From assembly GCF_002419815.1 (NCBI RefSeq), contig NZ_DIGV01000041.1, positions 62,001 to 126,000 on the forward strand: a DNA stretch of 64,000 nucleotides. Direction: 5' to 3'. The notes below the pieces were generated by a model. The model had not been told where the DNA came from. It saw only the letters and a list, made by a program, of their open reading frames with translations, and ran no database searches. The DNA comes from Brevundimonas sp. UBA5713 (lineage in GTDB: Bacteria; Pseudomonadota; Alphaproteobacteria; Caulobacterales; Caulobacteraceae). The translations under genes and the position numbers were made by a program. The first letter of the stretch is position 1. Each line of letters starts with the position of its first letter. Positions 9,207 to 18,432 of this stretch are shown here, in pieces.

Positions 9207-10105
9207 CACACATTGCTCCAGCGGGCGAAGAAGCTGAGGCCGATAGAGCGGGCATCTTTGCCGTCTTCCGACAGGGCCAGTTCACCCCAGTCGATACGGC
9301 CGCCACGGTCGTGCGTGGCCTCGGCCATCATATGCGCCAGCGATAGCCCCGAGATACGCGCGGCATAGGCGTTCAGCAGCAAGAAGGAGGCGTCGTCCGA
9401 CAACAGGGCGGCGCAATCCTTAAGCAGTTCCGGCATATCTTCGAACAGACGCCAGACCTCGCCATTGGCACCGCGCCCGTACTTCGGAGGATCAAGGATG
9501 ATGCCATCGTACTTGTTGCCCCGACGAACTTCGCGGGCCACAAATTTGCGCGCGTCCTCGACCAGCCAGCGGATCGGGCGGTCTGACAGGCCCGACAGCT
9601 CGGCGTTCTCGCGGGCATAGTTGACCGATTTTTTCGACGCATCGACGTGGGTCACATGCGCACCCGCCGCCGAGCAGGCGAGCGTCGCCACGCCGGTATA
9701 TCCGAAGAGGTTCAGAATCTTCGGCTCTTTCAGCGTGCGGATGCGGGCATCCAGCCATTCCCAGTTTGCCGCTTGTTCAGGGAAGAAGGCGAGGTGGCGG
9801 AAGGGCGTGAAACGACCCATGAACCGCACGTTTTTCCATTGCAGCGGGAAGGCGTCGATCGGCCCATGCGCGTCGAAACGCCAGCGGCCGGAATCCTCTT
9901 CCTCCTGCTGGGGGTCGAACATGGCATTGGCCTGTTCGAACTTCTTTTCGTCCTTGGCCGACCAGAAACACTGCGGCTCGGGGCGCACGACCGTGTAACG
10001 GCCATAGCGTTCGAGCTTGCGACCGTTGCCGCTATCGATAAGCGCGTAATCCGACCAGCCTCGGGTGACGAGGGTTTCGGGTGTAGGGGAGAGAACCGGA
10101 GCCAT
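9206..10105 (-). CDS. Class I SAM-dependent methyltransferase, RlmI/RlmK-like
   Basis: A 299-residue Rossmann-fold methyltransferase. The SAM-binding stretch is ILNLFGYTGVATLACSAAGA (about 150-170), and LDPPKYGRG (about 225) is the nucleotide-base methyltransferase motif IV of the YccW/RlmI group. The PUA domain of long RlmI proteins is absent. It probably methylates rRNA. It sits between the glycosyltransferase (18-bp gap) and the SpoU gene (1-bp overlap) on the minus strand, so all three may be co-transcribed. Confidence 0.9.
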   Translation of the reverse strand: MAPVLSPTPETLVTRGWSDYALIDSGNGRKLERYGRYTVVRPEPQCFWSAKDEKKFEQANAMFDPQQEEEDSGRWRFDAHGPIDAFPLQWKNVRFMGRFTPFRHLAFFPEQAANWEWLDARIRTLKEPKILNLFGYTGVATLACSAAGAHVTHVDASKKSVNYARENAELSGLSDRPIRWLVEDARKFVAREVRRGNKYDGIILDPPKYGRGANGEVWRLFEDMPELLKDCAALLSDDASFLLLNAYAARISGLSLAHMMAEATHDRGGRIDWGELALSEDGKDARSIGLSFFARWSNV

Positions 10106-10123
10106 GATTGGGCTGATAAGCCG

Positions 10124-11551
10124 TCAGGCAGCCTTTCGTCCAGCGCTGGCAGACGAATAGCGTGGTGTGATCACAGGTGAGTGCTGATCGGTGACCGGAA
10201 GATCGGGCAGGTGCGGGGTCTTGTCCCAGGCGTGGGGCTGCACCACCAGACGTATGAGGGCGTGCACAAAGGCCAGCGTTAGCAGTGTCCAGTAAAGTGG
10301 CGCGACCGCAATATCGCCAAGGCCGTAGGGCGTGCCGATCCGTCGTGTGCCTAGAATGCAGGTCAGCCATGACGCCATGAAGCCAAGCACAAAAACCGTG
10401 AGCGCTCCGCCATCAAAATCTGGCACCTGCTGGGCTGCCAGGCCCAGCACCAGCACAGCCGCCATACCCGCCAACGCATAGCCATGAATGCCCGCGGCCA
10501 TCAGTCCCGCCAGCATGGTACTGGCCAACCCCAAATGGCCCCGCCAACCCAGACCTTTCGAAAAGGCGTGCACAGCTAGGGTCTGCATATAGCCCTTAAG
10601 CCAGCGCGTTCTCTGGGGTAGCCAAAGCTTCAATGGGCCGGGCGGTGTCTCGAACGTGGGAGACAGGATGACATCCAGCCGCCAACCTTGTCGCCACAGG
10701 CGAAAGCCCAGATCGGCATCTTCGGTGACGTTGAAGGCGTCCCAACCGCCGACCTGACGCAGGACGTCAACACGGAAGTGGTTGCTGGTTCCGCCCAATG
10801 GAAAGGGCAGGTTCAGCCTCGCCATACCCGGCAGGACGATTTCAAACAGGCCTGCGTACTCGGCAGCAAACTGACGATCCAGAATGTCTGTGCGCACAGC
10901 GGGACGAAACAGGCGCCGGATGCGCAAGGGGGCCTGTAAACAAGCCAGATCGCGCGGGCCCGAGGCAAAGCGTGCGGCAGCCTCTTTCAGCTGCATCGGA
11001 TCGGGGGCATCTTCGGCATCATAGATGGTCAGCAGATCGCCTGTGGCCATAGACAGCCCGTAGTTTAACGCACGCGGCTTGGTCTTGGGCTTGCCCGGCG
11101 GCACCACCACTACGGACAACCATGGCGGCAAATGCAGGCGTCTGGCGACAGCGAGCGTTTCGGCGTCGTCTGCTTCCAGCAGCAGGAAGCCCTCTAGCCT
11201 GTCACGAGGATAGTCTAGACGGTCCAGTCTCTCGACCAACTGCGGCAGGATGCGGGCTTCGTCATAAAGGGCGACCATGACCGTATAACGCGGCCAAACA
11301 TCGAGCGGGCGGGGCAGTGGCACAGGCCGGTAGGCGTGCCAGATTACGACCAGTCGCCACACAGCAAATGCGACGAGGCTCGCCTGAAAAATGCGCAAGG
11401 CGATGTCGCGCACGGGGAGGAATATCGTCCCCAGCACGCCGACTATTATAACTACACCACAGACGGTCAGCACCTTGGCCGCGATCCAACCTCCATTGGC
11501 CGCTGCACAACTATACCCAACCCCATGCGGCGGACGATCCAATCCGCGCAA
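10124..11551 (-). CDS. Membrane glycosyltransferase, family 2 (cellulose-synthase-like)
   Basis: About 475 residues. Two N-terminal hydrophobic segments, a GT-A domain with the catalytic aspartates (YDAEDAPDP and TEDADLGFRL) and the QRTRWLKG motif (the QxxRW signature of processive enzymes), then four or five C-terminal membrane segments. It probably transfers a sugar onto a growing polysaccharide at the inner membrane. The start is uncertain: the frame opens with TTG at 11551, and a GTG roughly 25 codons in is an alternative. No partner export genes are adjacent. Confidence 0.85.
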   Translation of the reverse strand: MRGLDRPPHGVGYSCAAANGGWIAAKVLTVCGVVIIVGVLGTIFLPVRDIALRIFQASLVAFAVWRLVVIWHAYRPVPLPRPLDVWPRYTVMVALYDEARILPQLVERLDRLDYPRDRLEGFLLLEADDAETLAVARRLHLPPWLSVVVVPPGKPKTKPRALNYGLSMATGDLLTIYDAEDAPDPMQLKEAAARFASGPRDLACLQAPLRIRRLFRPAVRTDILDRQFAAEYAGLFEIVLPGMARLNLPFPLGGTSNHFRVDVLRQVGGWDAFNVTEDADLGFRLWRQGWRLDVILSPTFETPPGPLKLWLPQRTRWLKGYMQTLAVHAFSKGLGWRGHLGLASTMLAGLMAAGIHGYALAGMAAVLVLGLAAQQVPDFDGGALTVFVLGFMASWLTCILGTRRIGTPYGLGDIAVAPLYWTLLTLAFVHALIRLVVQPHAWDKTPHLPDLPVTDQHSPVITPRYSSASAGRKAA

Positions 11552-11596
11552 AACTGACTTTGCTCCCCCCAGAAAGTCACTTACGGGCTTATAAAT

Positions 11597-11609
11597 ATAA
11601 CTTTGTTAT
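11597..11609. promoter_or_regulatory. Palindrome ATAACTTTGTTAT, candidate TetR operator
   Basis: Perfect inverted repeat ATAAC-N3-GTTAT in the AT-rich gap between the divergent glycosyltransferase and tetR genes, 68 bp upstream of the TetR start. This is the usual place for an autoregulatory site. Confidence 0.4.
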
Positions 11610-11677
11610 CTGTGCAAGTTTGGAGTGTGAGGATTTAAGCAGTAGATTGGCTTGCGAAATCGCAGTGGGAGTCGCTT

Positions 11678-12307
11678 TTGACCGCTATCGCGCAAATCGG
11701 GCGTTCTACGCGCAAGCCCAAAGGTGAGGGACACGAACGTCGCGGAGAGATTCTGGCGGCGGCAGAGCGGATCTTCGTCGAAAAGGGCTATGAAGGTGCG
11801 ACCATCCGGAAAATTGCGGAAGAGGTCGGTCTGTCATCGACGGCCCTTTATATGCATTTCGCGGACAAGGCCGAGATTCTCAATGAGATTTGTCGCACTG
11901 CGTTTGATGGCCTCTTGCAGCGCCAACTGGAAACCATGTCGGCCTGTACGGATCCGTTAGCGTGCGTGGCCGAGCTGGCGCGCGGCTATATGGCGTTTGG
12001 CTTTGATCATCCGAATGCTTATCGACTGGCGTTCATGACGCCGACATTATTGGCACCGGATGGCAGCCAGACCGTGGCGCAGCAGACGGCAGCCGAACTT
12101 TATCAGGCGTTTGAAACGTCTGTCGGACGTGCCATCGAGGCGGGTCGTCTGTATGGCGATCGGGCCGTGCTGACACAGACCATGTGGGCAGGCGTGCACG
12201 GGTTGGTGTCGCTGATGATTACAAAACCGCATTTTGGTTGGGCCGAACGCGACCAGCTCATCGATGCCCAAATCGCCAGCATGCTAAAGGGCTTTGGCCA
12301 ACCGTGA
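11678..12307 (+). CDS. TetR-family regulator of the uptake operon
   Basis: A 209-residue repressor. The N-terminal HTH (about 24-70) reads GATIRKIAEEVGLSSTALYMHF, a clear TetR_N signature; the C-terminal ligand domain with a WAGVHGLVSLMI stretch resembles the TetR_C_33 type. Translation starts at TTG 11678, preceded by GGGAG at good spacing. Its stop codon overlaps the next start (GTGA), tying it to the ABC transporter. The likely role is sensing a ligand linked to the imported compound. Confidence 0.9.
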   Translation: MTAIAQIGRSTRKPKGEGHERRGEILAAAERIFVEKGYEGATIRKIAEEVGLSSTALYMHFADKAEILNEICRTAFDGLLQRQLETMSACTDPLACVAELARGYMAFGFDHPNAYRLAFMTPTLLAPDGSQTVAQQTAAELYQAFETSVGRAIEAGRLYGDRAVLTQTMWAGVHGLVSLMITKPHFGWAERDQLIDAQIASMLKGFGQP

Positions 12308-13101
12308 GATCGGGCGCGGGCCTGCTGGCCCTTGGATTAGCGTTATCGTTAGCTGGCACGGCACAGGCGCGTCCTCTCAAGGTGATGGCTCTGGATCAGT
12401 GCGCTGACCAGTATGTTCTGGCTCTGGCTCCCGACGCACAACTGCTATTGTCGCACCGTGCCGATGACGCGGACTCGTTTTTGAGAAACGCCGCCAAGGG
12501 GCACCGCATGGTGCGACCTTCGTTGGAGACCGCAGTAGCCGAGAGACCCGATGTGGTCGTCCGGTATTGGGGGGGGGACGCGCGCCTGTTGCGCCGCTTG
12601 GAGCGCGACGGGATCACGGTTGTGACCATTGAGGATTCCCGGGAGTTTGACGGTATCCGCGAAAATATCCGCCAAGTGTCACAGGCCCTGAACGCCGAAG
12701 GGCGTGGTGCCGAGATGATCAGGACCATGGACGCCAAGCTGTCCTCATCGGCGGGCTCGGGGCAGGGGCGCAAGGCGGCCTATCTGACTGCCAGTGGCTT
12801 TAGCGCGGGACCTGACACCCTGATCGACAGTATTTTACGTGCGGCGGGCTTTCGTAATGCCATGAGCCAGCCGGGCTATCAGCCCTTCGGCTTGGAGCGG
12901 GCTCTGTTGCAGCCGCCGTTTGCCATTGTGCGCGGCTTTTTCGAGCAGGTGTTTGCCGATTGGCGGGGCACGGGGCGGCATCCCGCCTTGAACAGGCTCC
13001 ACAAAGAAGATGTGGTGGCCGATCTTCCGGCCTCGACCCTGACGTGTCCGGCGTGGTTTGCTGCCGATGCGGTGGTCACCTTGGCCGAGGGTAGTCAGTG
13101 A
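12304..13101 (+). CDS. Periplasmic substrate-binding protein of an iron-chelate/heme/B12-type ABC importer
   Basis: A 265-residue protein with a signal peptide (hydrophobic segment LLALGLALSLAGTAQA, cleavage near ARP) and the class III binding-protein fold: MALDQCADQYVLAL at the start of lobe 1 and RPDVVVRYWGGDARLLRRLERDGITVVTIED. There is no lipobox cysteine, so it is probably free in the periplasm. Translation starts at GTG 12304, overlapping the TetR stop by four bases. The substrate may be a siderophore, heme or cobalamin; no cobalamin riboswitch is visible. Confidence 0.85.
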   Translation: MRSGAGLLALGLALSLAGTAQARPLKVMALDQCADQYVLALAPDAQLLLSHRADDADSFLRNAAKGHRMVRPSLETAVAERPDVVVRYWGGDARLLRRLERDGITVVTIEDSREFDGIRENIRQVSQALNAEGRGAEMIRTMDAKLSSSAGSGQGRKAAYLTASGFSAGPDTLIDSILRAAGFRNAMSQPGYQPFGLERALLQPPFAIVRGFFEQVFADWRGTGRHPALNRLHKEDVVADLPASTLTCPAWFAADAVVTLAEGSQ

Positions 13102-14087
13102 AGCGTGTTTTAGTTTTGGCCGGTACTTTGGCCGTGCTGTCGCTGTTGGCGATGGTCGCGGGCATTGCGCTGGGCGAAGTCCGTTTTGATCAGGCTGCCT
13201 ATGCCAAGGCCATCAGTGATCCACACTCTGGCGAAGCCGAGGTGATCTGGGCTGTTCGCACGCCGCGCGTGGTGTGCGCCTTTATGGTGGGCGCGGCCTT
13301 GGGGCTGGCCGGTGCCGTCATGCAGGGTCTGTTGCGCAATCCGCTGGCAGAGCCCGGCGTGGTCGGCGTGTCGGGTACCGCAGCCTGCGCAGCGGCCTTG
13401 GCCATTGTGTTGGGGCTGGCGGCGGTGCCGGGCGCGGTTGAGGCGGCGGCCTTGATCGGTGCTGCAGTGGCAGGGGTGTTGCTGACGGTTGTCGGGGCCA
13501 AGGTTCGCGCGCCCGAGGCGCTGATCCTGTTTGGGGTGGCGCTGTCCAGTTTTTCAGGCGCGGCTACGGCCTTGATCTTCAACCTGTCGCCTTCGCCCAT
13601 TGCAACCGCAGAAGTCATGAGCTGGCTATTGGGTTCGGTAGAAAACCGCAGTTGGTGGGACGTGACGTGGGTGGGCGGCGCGCTGGTGGTCGCCGGTGTT
13701 CTGGCTGCGATGGCCTCGCGGGGCCTCAAGATGTTGACGCTGGGCGAAGAGACGGCGCGGGTGTCCGGCCTGTCGATGGTGAAACTGCGGGTGCTGGCGC
13801 TGCTGGCCGCCTCGGTGGCGGCGGGCGCGGCGGTGGCTGTAGCAGGCGTAATCGGCTTTGTCGGTCTGGCGGCACCGCATCTGGTGCGCAGTGCGGTGCG
13901 GGGTGATCCGGCGAAGCTGTTGTGGCCTTCTGCACTGGCAGGTGGGTTGATGCTGGTGGTGGCTGATCTGGCGACCCGCCTGATTCCGACAGACCAAGAG
14001 TTGAAGCTGGGCGTGCTGACGGCCCTGATCGGGGCTCCGATTTTTGCCGTCATAGCATGGCGCGCGGCGCGGGAGTGGCGACTGTGA
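13098..14087 (+). CDS. FecCD/BtuC-type ABC transporter permease
   Basis: A 329-residue inner-membrane permease with about ten hydrophobic segments. The block GAVMQGLLRNPLAEPGVVGVSGTAA is diagnostic for the FecCD family, and the C-terminal coupling region GLAAPHLVRSAVRGDPAKLLWPSA contacts the ATPase. It starts at GTG 13098, overlapping the binding-protein stop (GTGA). Confidence 0.93.
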   Translation: MKRVLVLAGTLAVLSLLAMVAGIALGEVRFDQAAYAKAISDPHSGEAEVIWAVRTPRVVCAFMVGAALGLAGAVMQGLLRNPLAEPGVVGVSGTAACAAALAIVLGLAAVPGAVEAAALIGAAVAGVLLTVVGAKVRAPEALILFGVALSSFSGAATALIFNLSPSPIATAEVMSWLLGSVENRSWWDVTWVGGALVVAGVLAAMASRGLKMLTLGEETARVSGLSMVKLRVLALLAASVAAGAAVAVAGVIGFVGLAAPHLVRSAVRGDPAKLLWPSALAGGLMLVVADLATRLIPTDQELKLGVLTALIGAPIFAVIAWRAAREWRL

Positions 14088-14845
14088 GCCTGTTGATTGC
14101 AGAGGGCTTGAGCGCGCGCGTTGACGGGCGGCTGGTGCTGGATGGCGCCTCGCTGAGCGTGTCCGCTCGCGAAGTAGTGGCGGTTTGCGGGCCGAACGGG
14201 GCGGGCAAGTCATCCTTGCTGAAGGCCGTCGCCGGACTGCTGAAAGTCCACTCCGGTCAAGTGCAGCTTGGTGGCCACTCGGCACTGTCGATGTCGGCGC
14301 GAGAAACGGGTGAGGCACTGGCCTATTTGGCCCAGGAGCGGTCGATCGCTTGGAATATGCCTGCGGCGGAAGTCGCTGCTCTCGGCGAGCCGTTCCTTTC
14401 GGGGGTGCAGGCATTGTCCAAGGCACGTGCAGCCCTGGACGCGCTGGGCATCGGGCATCTGGCGGATCGCGGCGTGGCTGAGATGTCTGGTGGCGAGCGC
14501 GCGCGTGTCCTGTTGGCCAGAGCCTTGGTCAGTGATGCGCCACTGTTGCTGGCTGACGAGCCGGTGGCGGGTCTTGACCCCGATGCGGCGCTGTTGGTGC
14601 TGGATGTGCTCAAGGCGCGCGCCAAGTCCGGCAAGGCCGTGGTCTTGACGCTGCACGATCTCAATCTGGCGGCGGCCTATGCCGACCGTGTTGTTGTAGT
14701 GGCGGAGGGGCGCGTTGTGGCGGATGCCGCACCACTAGAAGCACTGAGCCCCGAGGTGTTGCGCCGCTATTTCCACATCGACGGACAGTGGATCGCAAAC
14801 GAAAACGGGCCGCTTTTGGCGACCCGTCGTCTGGTTTCTGCTTAA
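14084..14845 (+). CDS. ABC transporter ATP-binding protein, FecE/BtuD type
   Basis: A 253-residue ATPase. Walker A is GPNGAGKSSLLKAV (about 38-45), the signature is MSGGERARVLLARAL, Walker B is LLLADEPVAGLD and the H-loop is LTLHDLN. It energises import through the FecCD permease. It starts at GTG 14084, again with a GTGA overlap, the third in a row in this operon. Its stop shares a TTAA with the stop of the convergent lytic transglycosylase. Confidence 0.93.
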   Translation: MSLLIAEGLSARVDGRLVLDGASLSVSAREVVAVCGPNGAGKSSLLKAVAGLLKVHSGQVQLGGHSALSMSARETGEALAYLAQERSIAWNMPAAEVAALGEPFLSGVQALSKARAALDALGIGHLADRGVAEMSGGERARVLLARALVSDAPLLLADEPVAGLDPDAALLVLDVLKARAKSGKAVVLTLHDLNLAAAYADRVVVVAEGRVVADAAPLEALSPEVLRRYFHIDGQWIANENGPLLATRRLVSA

Positions 14846-16890
14846 GGCGTATAGGGACGCGGGCCCGAATAGGGCGGCGTGCCCCGCGCCAGATCGGCGG
14901 ACGGCGTCAACGGTGCCGTGCCACCATTCAGGCGCGCACGATAGACCTGCATGTTTTCCATGACCCGCATCATATAGTTTCGGGTCTCGGTGAATTGCGT
15001 ACACTCGATGAAGTCGATGGGATCAACCTGAGCCTGACGAGGGTCCCCGCAGCGGGCTGTCCATTGCGGCGGACGGGCTGGTCCAGCGTTATAACCGACA
15101 GCGGCCAGCAGCGGCGACTGACCGAAATTGTTCAGCAGTTCGCCGAGGTGATAGCTGCCCAACGTCATATTGGCTTCGGCATCCCACAGGTCATTGTCGT
15201 TGAACGGACGGCCCATACGACGCGCCACGCCGCGCGCCGTGGCGGGCAACAGTTGCATCATACCGCGCGCATCGGCCGAGGAGCGCACCGAAGGGTCGAA
15301 GCTGGATTCCTGACGGGTGATGGCCAAGGTGAAGTCGGCAGGGGCCATGCCAGGTACCTGTTGCGGCAGGCGGACCGGATACATGCGCTCTGGCATGACG
15401 ATCCCCCGACCGCTCGCGGCGCGGCCGACCATCATGGCTCCGAACTGGTCGCCATAGCCCTGCATCAGGTCGAAAAGTTGTGCCAGATCAGCGGCAGCGG
15501 GAAGCGTGTCGTCGATATGATAGGCGAACACACGCAGCAGGCTCTTTTCGCCCAAGGAGCCGAGAATTTGCGTAGCGCGTACCAGCTCGATTGAGTTGAA
15601 ACGGTTGCGATCTTCCGGTGAGGGGTCAGGATCGCCCGGTAGGGTCAGGGTGGTGACACCCGCCTTTTCGGCGGCGAGTTGACCATAGAAGGTCTGCCAA
15701 TGCTGGGCACCGGCCTGATACCATCGCATCGCTTCGTCGCGTTGACCCATAGCCTCGGAGGCGCGACCCAGCCAGTACAGGGCGCGGCCTTGGGTGATCG
15801 GCGTTTGCGAGCTTTCACGCAGGGCCTCGAAATGGCCTGCTGCGCGGCGCGGATCATTCAGCTTTACCAAGGCAGCCCAGCCCGCAAAGAACTCGGCATC
15901 CACCTTGCGTTCGCCTGACGGGAAGCCATGACCGGCAAAGGCGTCATAGGCGGCCTGTGAGTTGTTCATCCGCAGGGCATCGAGGAACAGATTGCGGCGC
16001 TCGCTCCACAATGTGTTCTGACCCTCGGAATGGCTGGGGGCGGGCGGCAGATAGCGCAGTAGCGGGAAGGCTTCGGACTGGCGGTCTGAGGCGCGCAATA
16101 GTCTGACCCGCTCCAGCACCACATTGGAATCTCCCGCGACCTGTGGCGGTAGGCTGGCGACCACGCCGTCAGGCGCGTAGGCCGTACGCAGCATCATCGC
16201 CGCATTGGCGGCCTGCTGTTTGGCCGGCGATGCGTAGGCGACCATGGCGCGGGTGGCCGGCCCATGCGGGCCGCTGAGCAAGGTCGTCAGGCGGGCGTCG
16301 TGGTCGTCTGTCGTCAGCCAGGCACCCCAACGGCTTTGAATGCGGTTTTGTTCGTTCAGGTCAAACGACTGGTTGCGCCACCAATCGCGAACGAGAGCCT
16401 GTGCCTCTGCCGTGCGGCCGGATTGTTCGAGGCCAGACGCCAGAGCGATGGCCCCTTGCACCGTGGTCGGCGTCTGTTGGGAGAAGAAGGCAACAGCTTG
16501 TTCGCCACCATAACCCGACGCGTCGAGCGCGCGCTCGGCAGCCGCCCGGCGCGAATCAGCACGAGGCCATCCGGCCAGATCGGTCTCTGCACGGAGTAGT
16601 TCGGCATAGGAAAGCTGACGGTCGGAGGTGTCGACCAACGCCCATTCAACAATCTTCCGCCCGGCGGGGTCGCTGATGGCCTGCATGATGGATTGAGTGC
16701 GCACTACATCACGGGCGCGCGCAGCGGCCAAACCTTGCTGTACCAAGGTCGCATCGGCAGGGCTGATAACGAAACCGGGGGCGGCGGAGTAGGCGGTAGG
16801 AACGCTGTTAACGACGTCCTGAACGGGTGGGGCCATCACCGCGAGAGCGGCGGCTAGGGTCGTACCAATCATCAGTCGTTTCGTCCTCAT
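14842..16890 (-). CDS. Soluble lytic transglycosylase, Slt70-type
   Basis: A 682-residue periplasmic murein-degrading enzyme. It has a signal peptide, a long alpha-helical TPR-like superhelix (about 40-490), then the SLT catalytic domain with the glutamate in ITRQESSFDPSVRSSADARG and the later AVGYNAGP motif. It cleaves the MurNAc-GlcNAc bond and forms 1,6-anhydro-muropeptides. The C-terminal tail is Pro-rich. It is divergent from dapA and ends tail-to-tail with the ABC operon. Confidence 0.93.
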   Translation of the reverse strand: MRTKRLMIGTTLAAALAVMAPPVQDVVNSVPTAYSAAPGFVISPADATLVQQGLAAARARDVVRTQSIMQAISDPAGRKIVEWALVDTSDRQLSYAELLRAETDLAGWPRADSRRAAAERALDASGYGGEQAVAFFSQQTPTTVQGAIALASGLEQSGRTAEAQALVRDWWRNQSFDLNEQNRIQSRWGAWLTTDDHDARLTTLLSGPHGPATRAMVAYASPAKQQAANAAMMLRTAYAPDGVVASLPPQVAGDSNVVLERVRLLRASDRQSEAFPLLRYLPPAPSHSEGQNTLWSERRNLFLDALRMNNSQAAYDAFAGHGFPSGERKVDAEFFAGWAALVKLNDPRRAAGHFEALRESSQTPITQGRALYWLGRASEAMGQRDEAMRWYQAGAQHWQTFYGQLAAEKAGVTTLTLPGDPDPSPEDRNRFNSIELVRATQILGSLGEKSLLRVFAYHIDDTLPAAADLAQLFDLMQGYGDQFGAMMVGRAASGRGIVMPERMYPVRLPQQVPGMAPADFTLAITRQESSFDPSVRSSADARGMMQLLPATARGVARRMGRPFNDNDLWDAEANMTLGSYHLGELLNNFGQSPLLAAVGYNAGPARPPQWTARCGDPRQAQVDPIDFIECTQFTETRNYMMRVMENMQVYRARLNGGTAPLTPSADLARGTPPYSGPRPYTP

Positions 16891-16992
16891 GCATCTACAT
16901 GTTGCGGCGGGACCCCGAGCGAAATACCCTCTGCCCCCATTATGATAACGGCTGGCTTATCCGCCCGCTCTCCACAACAGGTTAGTTCTCCC

Positions 16993-17877
16993 ATGATCGC
17001 CCATTTGTTCAAGGGCGTGATCACCGCCTTGATCACACCACTTCGTGACGGAAACGTGGACGAAGCGGCGTTTAAAAAACTGTTGGAACGTCAAATCGCT
17101 GCGGGCGTGCATGGGGTTGTGCCAATGGGAACGACCGGAGAGAGTGCAACGTTGCATCCGGATGAACACAAACGTGTCGTCGAGATGTGTGTCGAGATCG
17201 CAGCCGGACGTGTCCACGTGATTGCCGGTGCCGGTGCTTCGGCCACGGATAAGGCGATCGAGCTGTCGCGCTTTGCCAAGAGCGTGGGGGCTGACGGCAC
17301 GCTGGTCGTGACGCCTTATTATAACCGTCCGTCGCAAGAGGGACTGCGCGCCCATTTCGAAGCCGTAGCCGATGTGGTTGAGCTGCCTATGCTGCTGTAC
17401 AATGTGCCGGGCCGCACGGGTGTGGACCTCGCAAACGAAACGGTGAAGGCCCTGTCGGCGCACCCGAACATTGTCGGCATCAAGGATGCCACGGGCGATT
17501 TGTCGCGCATCAGCTGGATGCGTGCGAACATCGAAGGCCAGTTCGACCTGATCTCGGGCGATGACCCGTCCTATCTGGGCTATGCGGCCCATGGCGGGGC
17601 AGGAGTGATCTCGGTCACCTCTAACGTGGCACCTGAGGGCATGGTCGCCCTGCATGACGCTATTCAGGCCGGTGATCTGGCCACGGCCCGCTCGTGGCAG
17701 GACCGCCTGATTGCCCTGCATAAGGGGCTGTTCCTCGACAACTCGCCGTCGCCCACCAAATATGCGCTGTCCACTCTGGGATATTGCACCGAAGAGGTGC
17801 GGTTGCCGCTGGCGCAAACCCGCGCGGACGTGCGCCCCCACATTGACGCCGCCATGGTGGCTGCAGGGATTAGCTAA
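16993..17877 (+). CDS. dapA: 4-hydroxy-tetrahydrodipicolinate synthase
   Basis: Condenses pyruvate with aspartate semialdehyde, the first committed step of lysine and meso-diaminopimelate synthesis. The 294 residues match the family. Landmarks are GTTGESATL (about 44-52), the catalytic tyrosine in TPYYNRPSQEG (about 134) and the Schiff-base lysine in IVGIKDATGD (about 163). I chose ATG 16993 (MIAHLFKGV) over an upstream ATG that adds 17 unrelated residues. smpB follows with a one-base overlap (TAATG). Confidence 0.96.
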   Translation: MIAHLFKGVITALITPLRDGNVDEAAFKKLLERQIAAGVHGVVPMGTTGESATLHPDEHKRVVEMCVEIAAGRVHVIAGAGASATDKAIELSRFAKSVGADGTLVVTPYYNRPSQEGLRAHFEAVADVVELPMLLYNVPGRTGVDLANETVKALSAHPNIVGIKDATGDLSRISWMRANIEGQFDLISGDDPSYLGYAAHGGAGVISVTSNVAPEGMVALHDAIQAGDLATARSWQDRLIALHKGLFLDNSPSPTKYALSTLGYCTEEVRLPLAQTRADVRPHIDAAMVAAGIS

Positions 17878-18347
17878 TGTCTAACGACGCCCCCAAGCAA
17901 AAGACTGTCGCGGAGAACCGGCGCGCCCGCTTCGACTATTTCCTCGAAGACAATATCGAGGCAGGCATTCAGTTGCTGGGTACGGAAATCAAGGCCCTGC
18001 GCGACGGGCGGGCCAATATCGCGGAAAGCTATGTCTCGCCGGAAGGCAATGAGATGGTGCTGATCAACGCCGATATCCCGCCCTATAAGATGGCGAACCG
18101 GTTCAACCATGAACCGCGTCGCCATCGGAAACTGCTGCTGCATCGTCGCCAGATCGACAAGTTGATGGCCGCAGTTCAGCGCGATGGACGCACGATAGTG
18201 CCGATCCGCCTCTACATCAATGAGGCCGGTAAGGCGAAACTTGAGATTGCCTTGGCTAAGGGCAAGAAATTACACGATAAACGTGAAACTTCGGCTGAAC
18301 GCGATTGGCAGCGGGACAAGGCCCGCCTGCTGCGCGACAAAGGCTGA
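17877..18347 (+). CDS. smpB: SsrA-binding protein
   Basis: A 156-residue tmRNA partner in trans-translation, which rescues stalled ribosomes. It begins with the usual acidic/basic N-terminus, then the conserved blocks NRRARFDYFLEDNIEAGIQLLGTEIKALR and AKGKKLHDKRET, with the basic C-terminal tail that enters the decoding centre. It is translationally coupled to dapA. The tmRNA gene itself is not in this window. Confidence 0.96.
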   Translation: MSNDAPKQKTVAENRRARFDYFLEDNIEAGIQLLGTEIKALRDGRANIAESYVSPEGNEMVLINADIPPYKMANRFNHEPRRHRKLLLHRRQIDKLMAAVQRDGRTIVPIRLYINEAGKAKLEIALAKGKKLHDKRETSAERDWQRDKARLLRDKG

Positions 18348-18432
18348 ATTCGATTTGTGGGCGTCTGTCGGGGTTTGCGTGGCGGGCGGCGCACGATAAT
18401 GCTCATTCCGTGATGGGCCGATTTCGGAGTGC

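Noticed and set aside
12300..12310. Cobalamin riboswitch or Fur box upstream of the ABC uptake genes
   Set aside because: No B12-box-like sequence or 19-bp Fur palindrome is visible upstream of the operon, so the substrate is left open.
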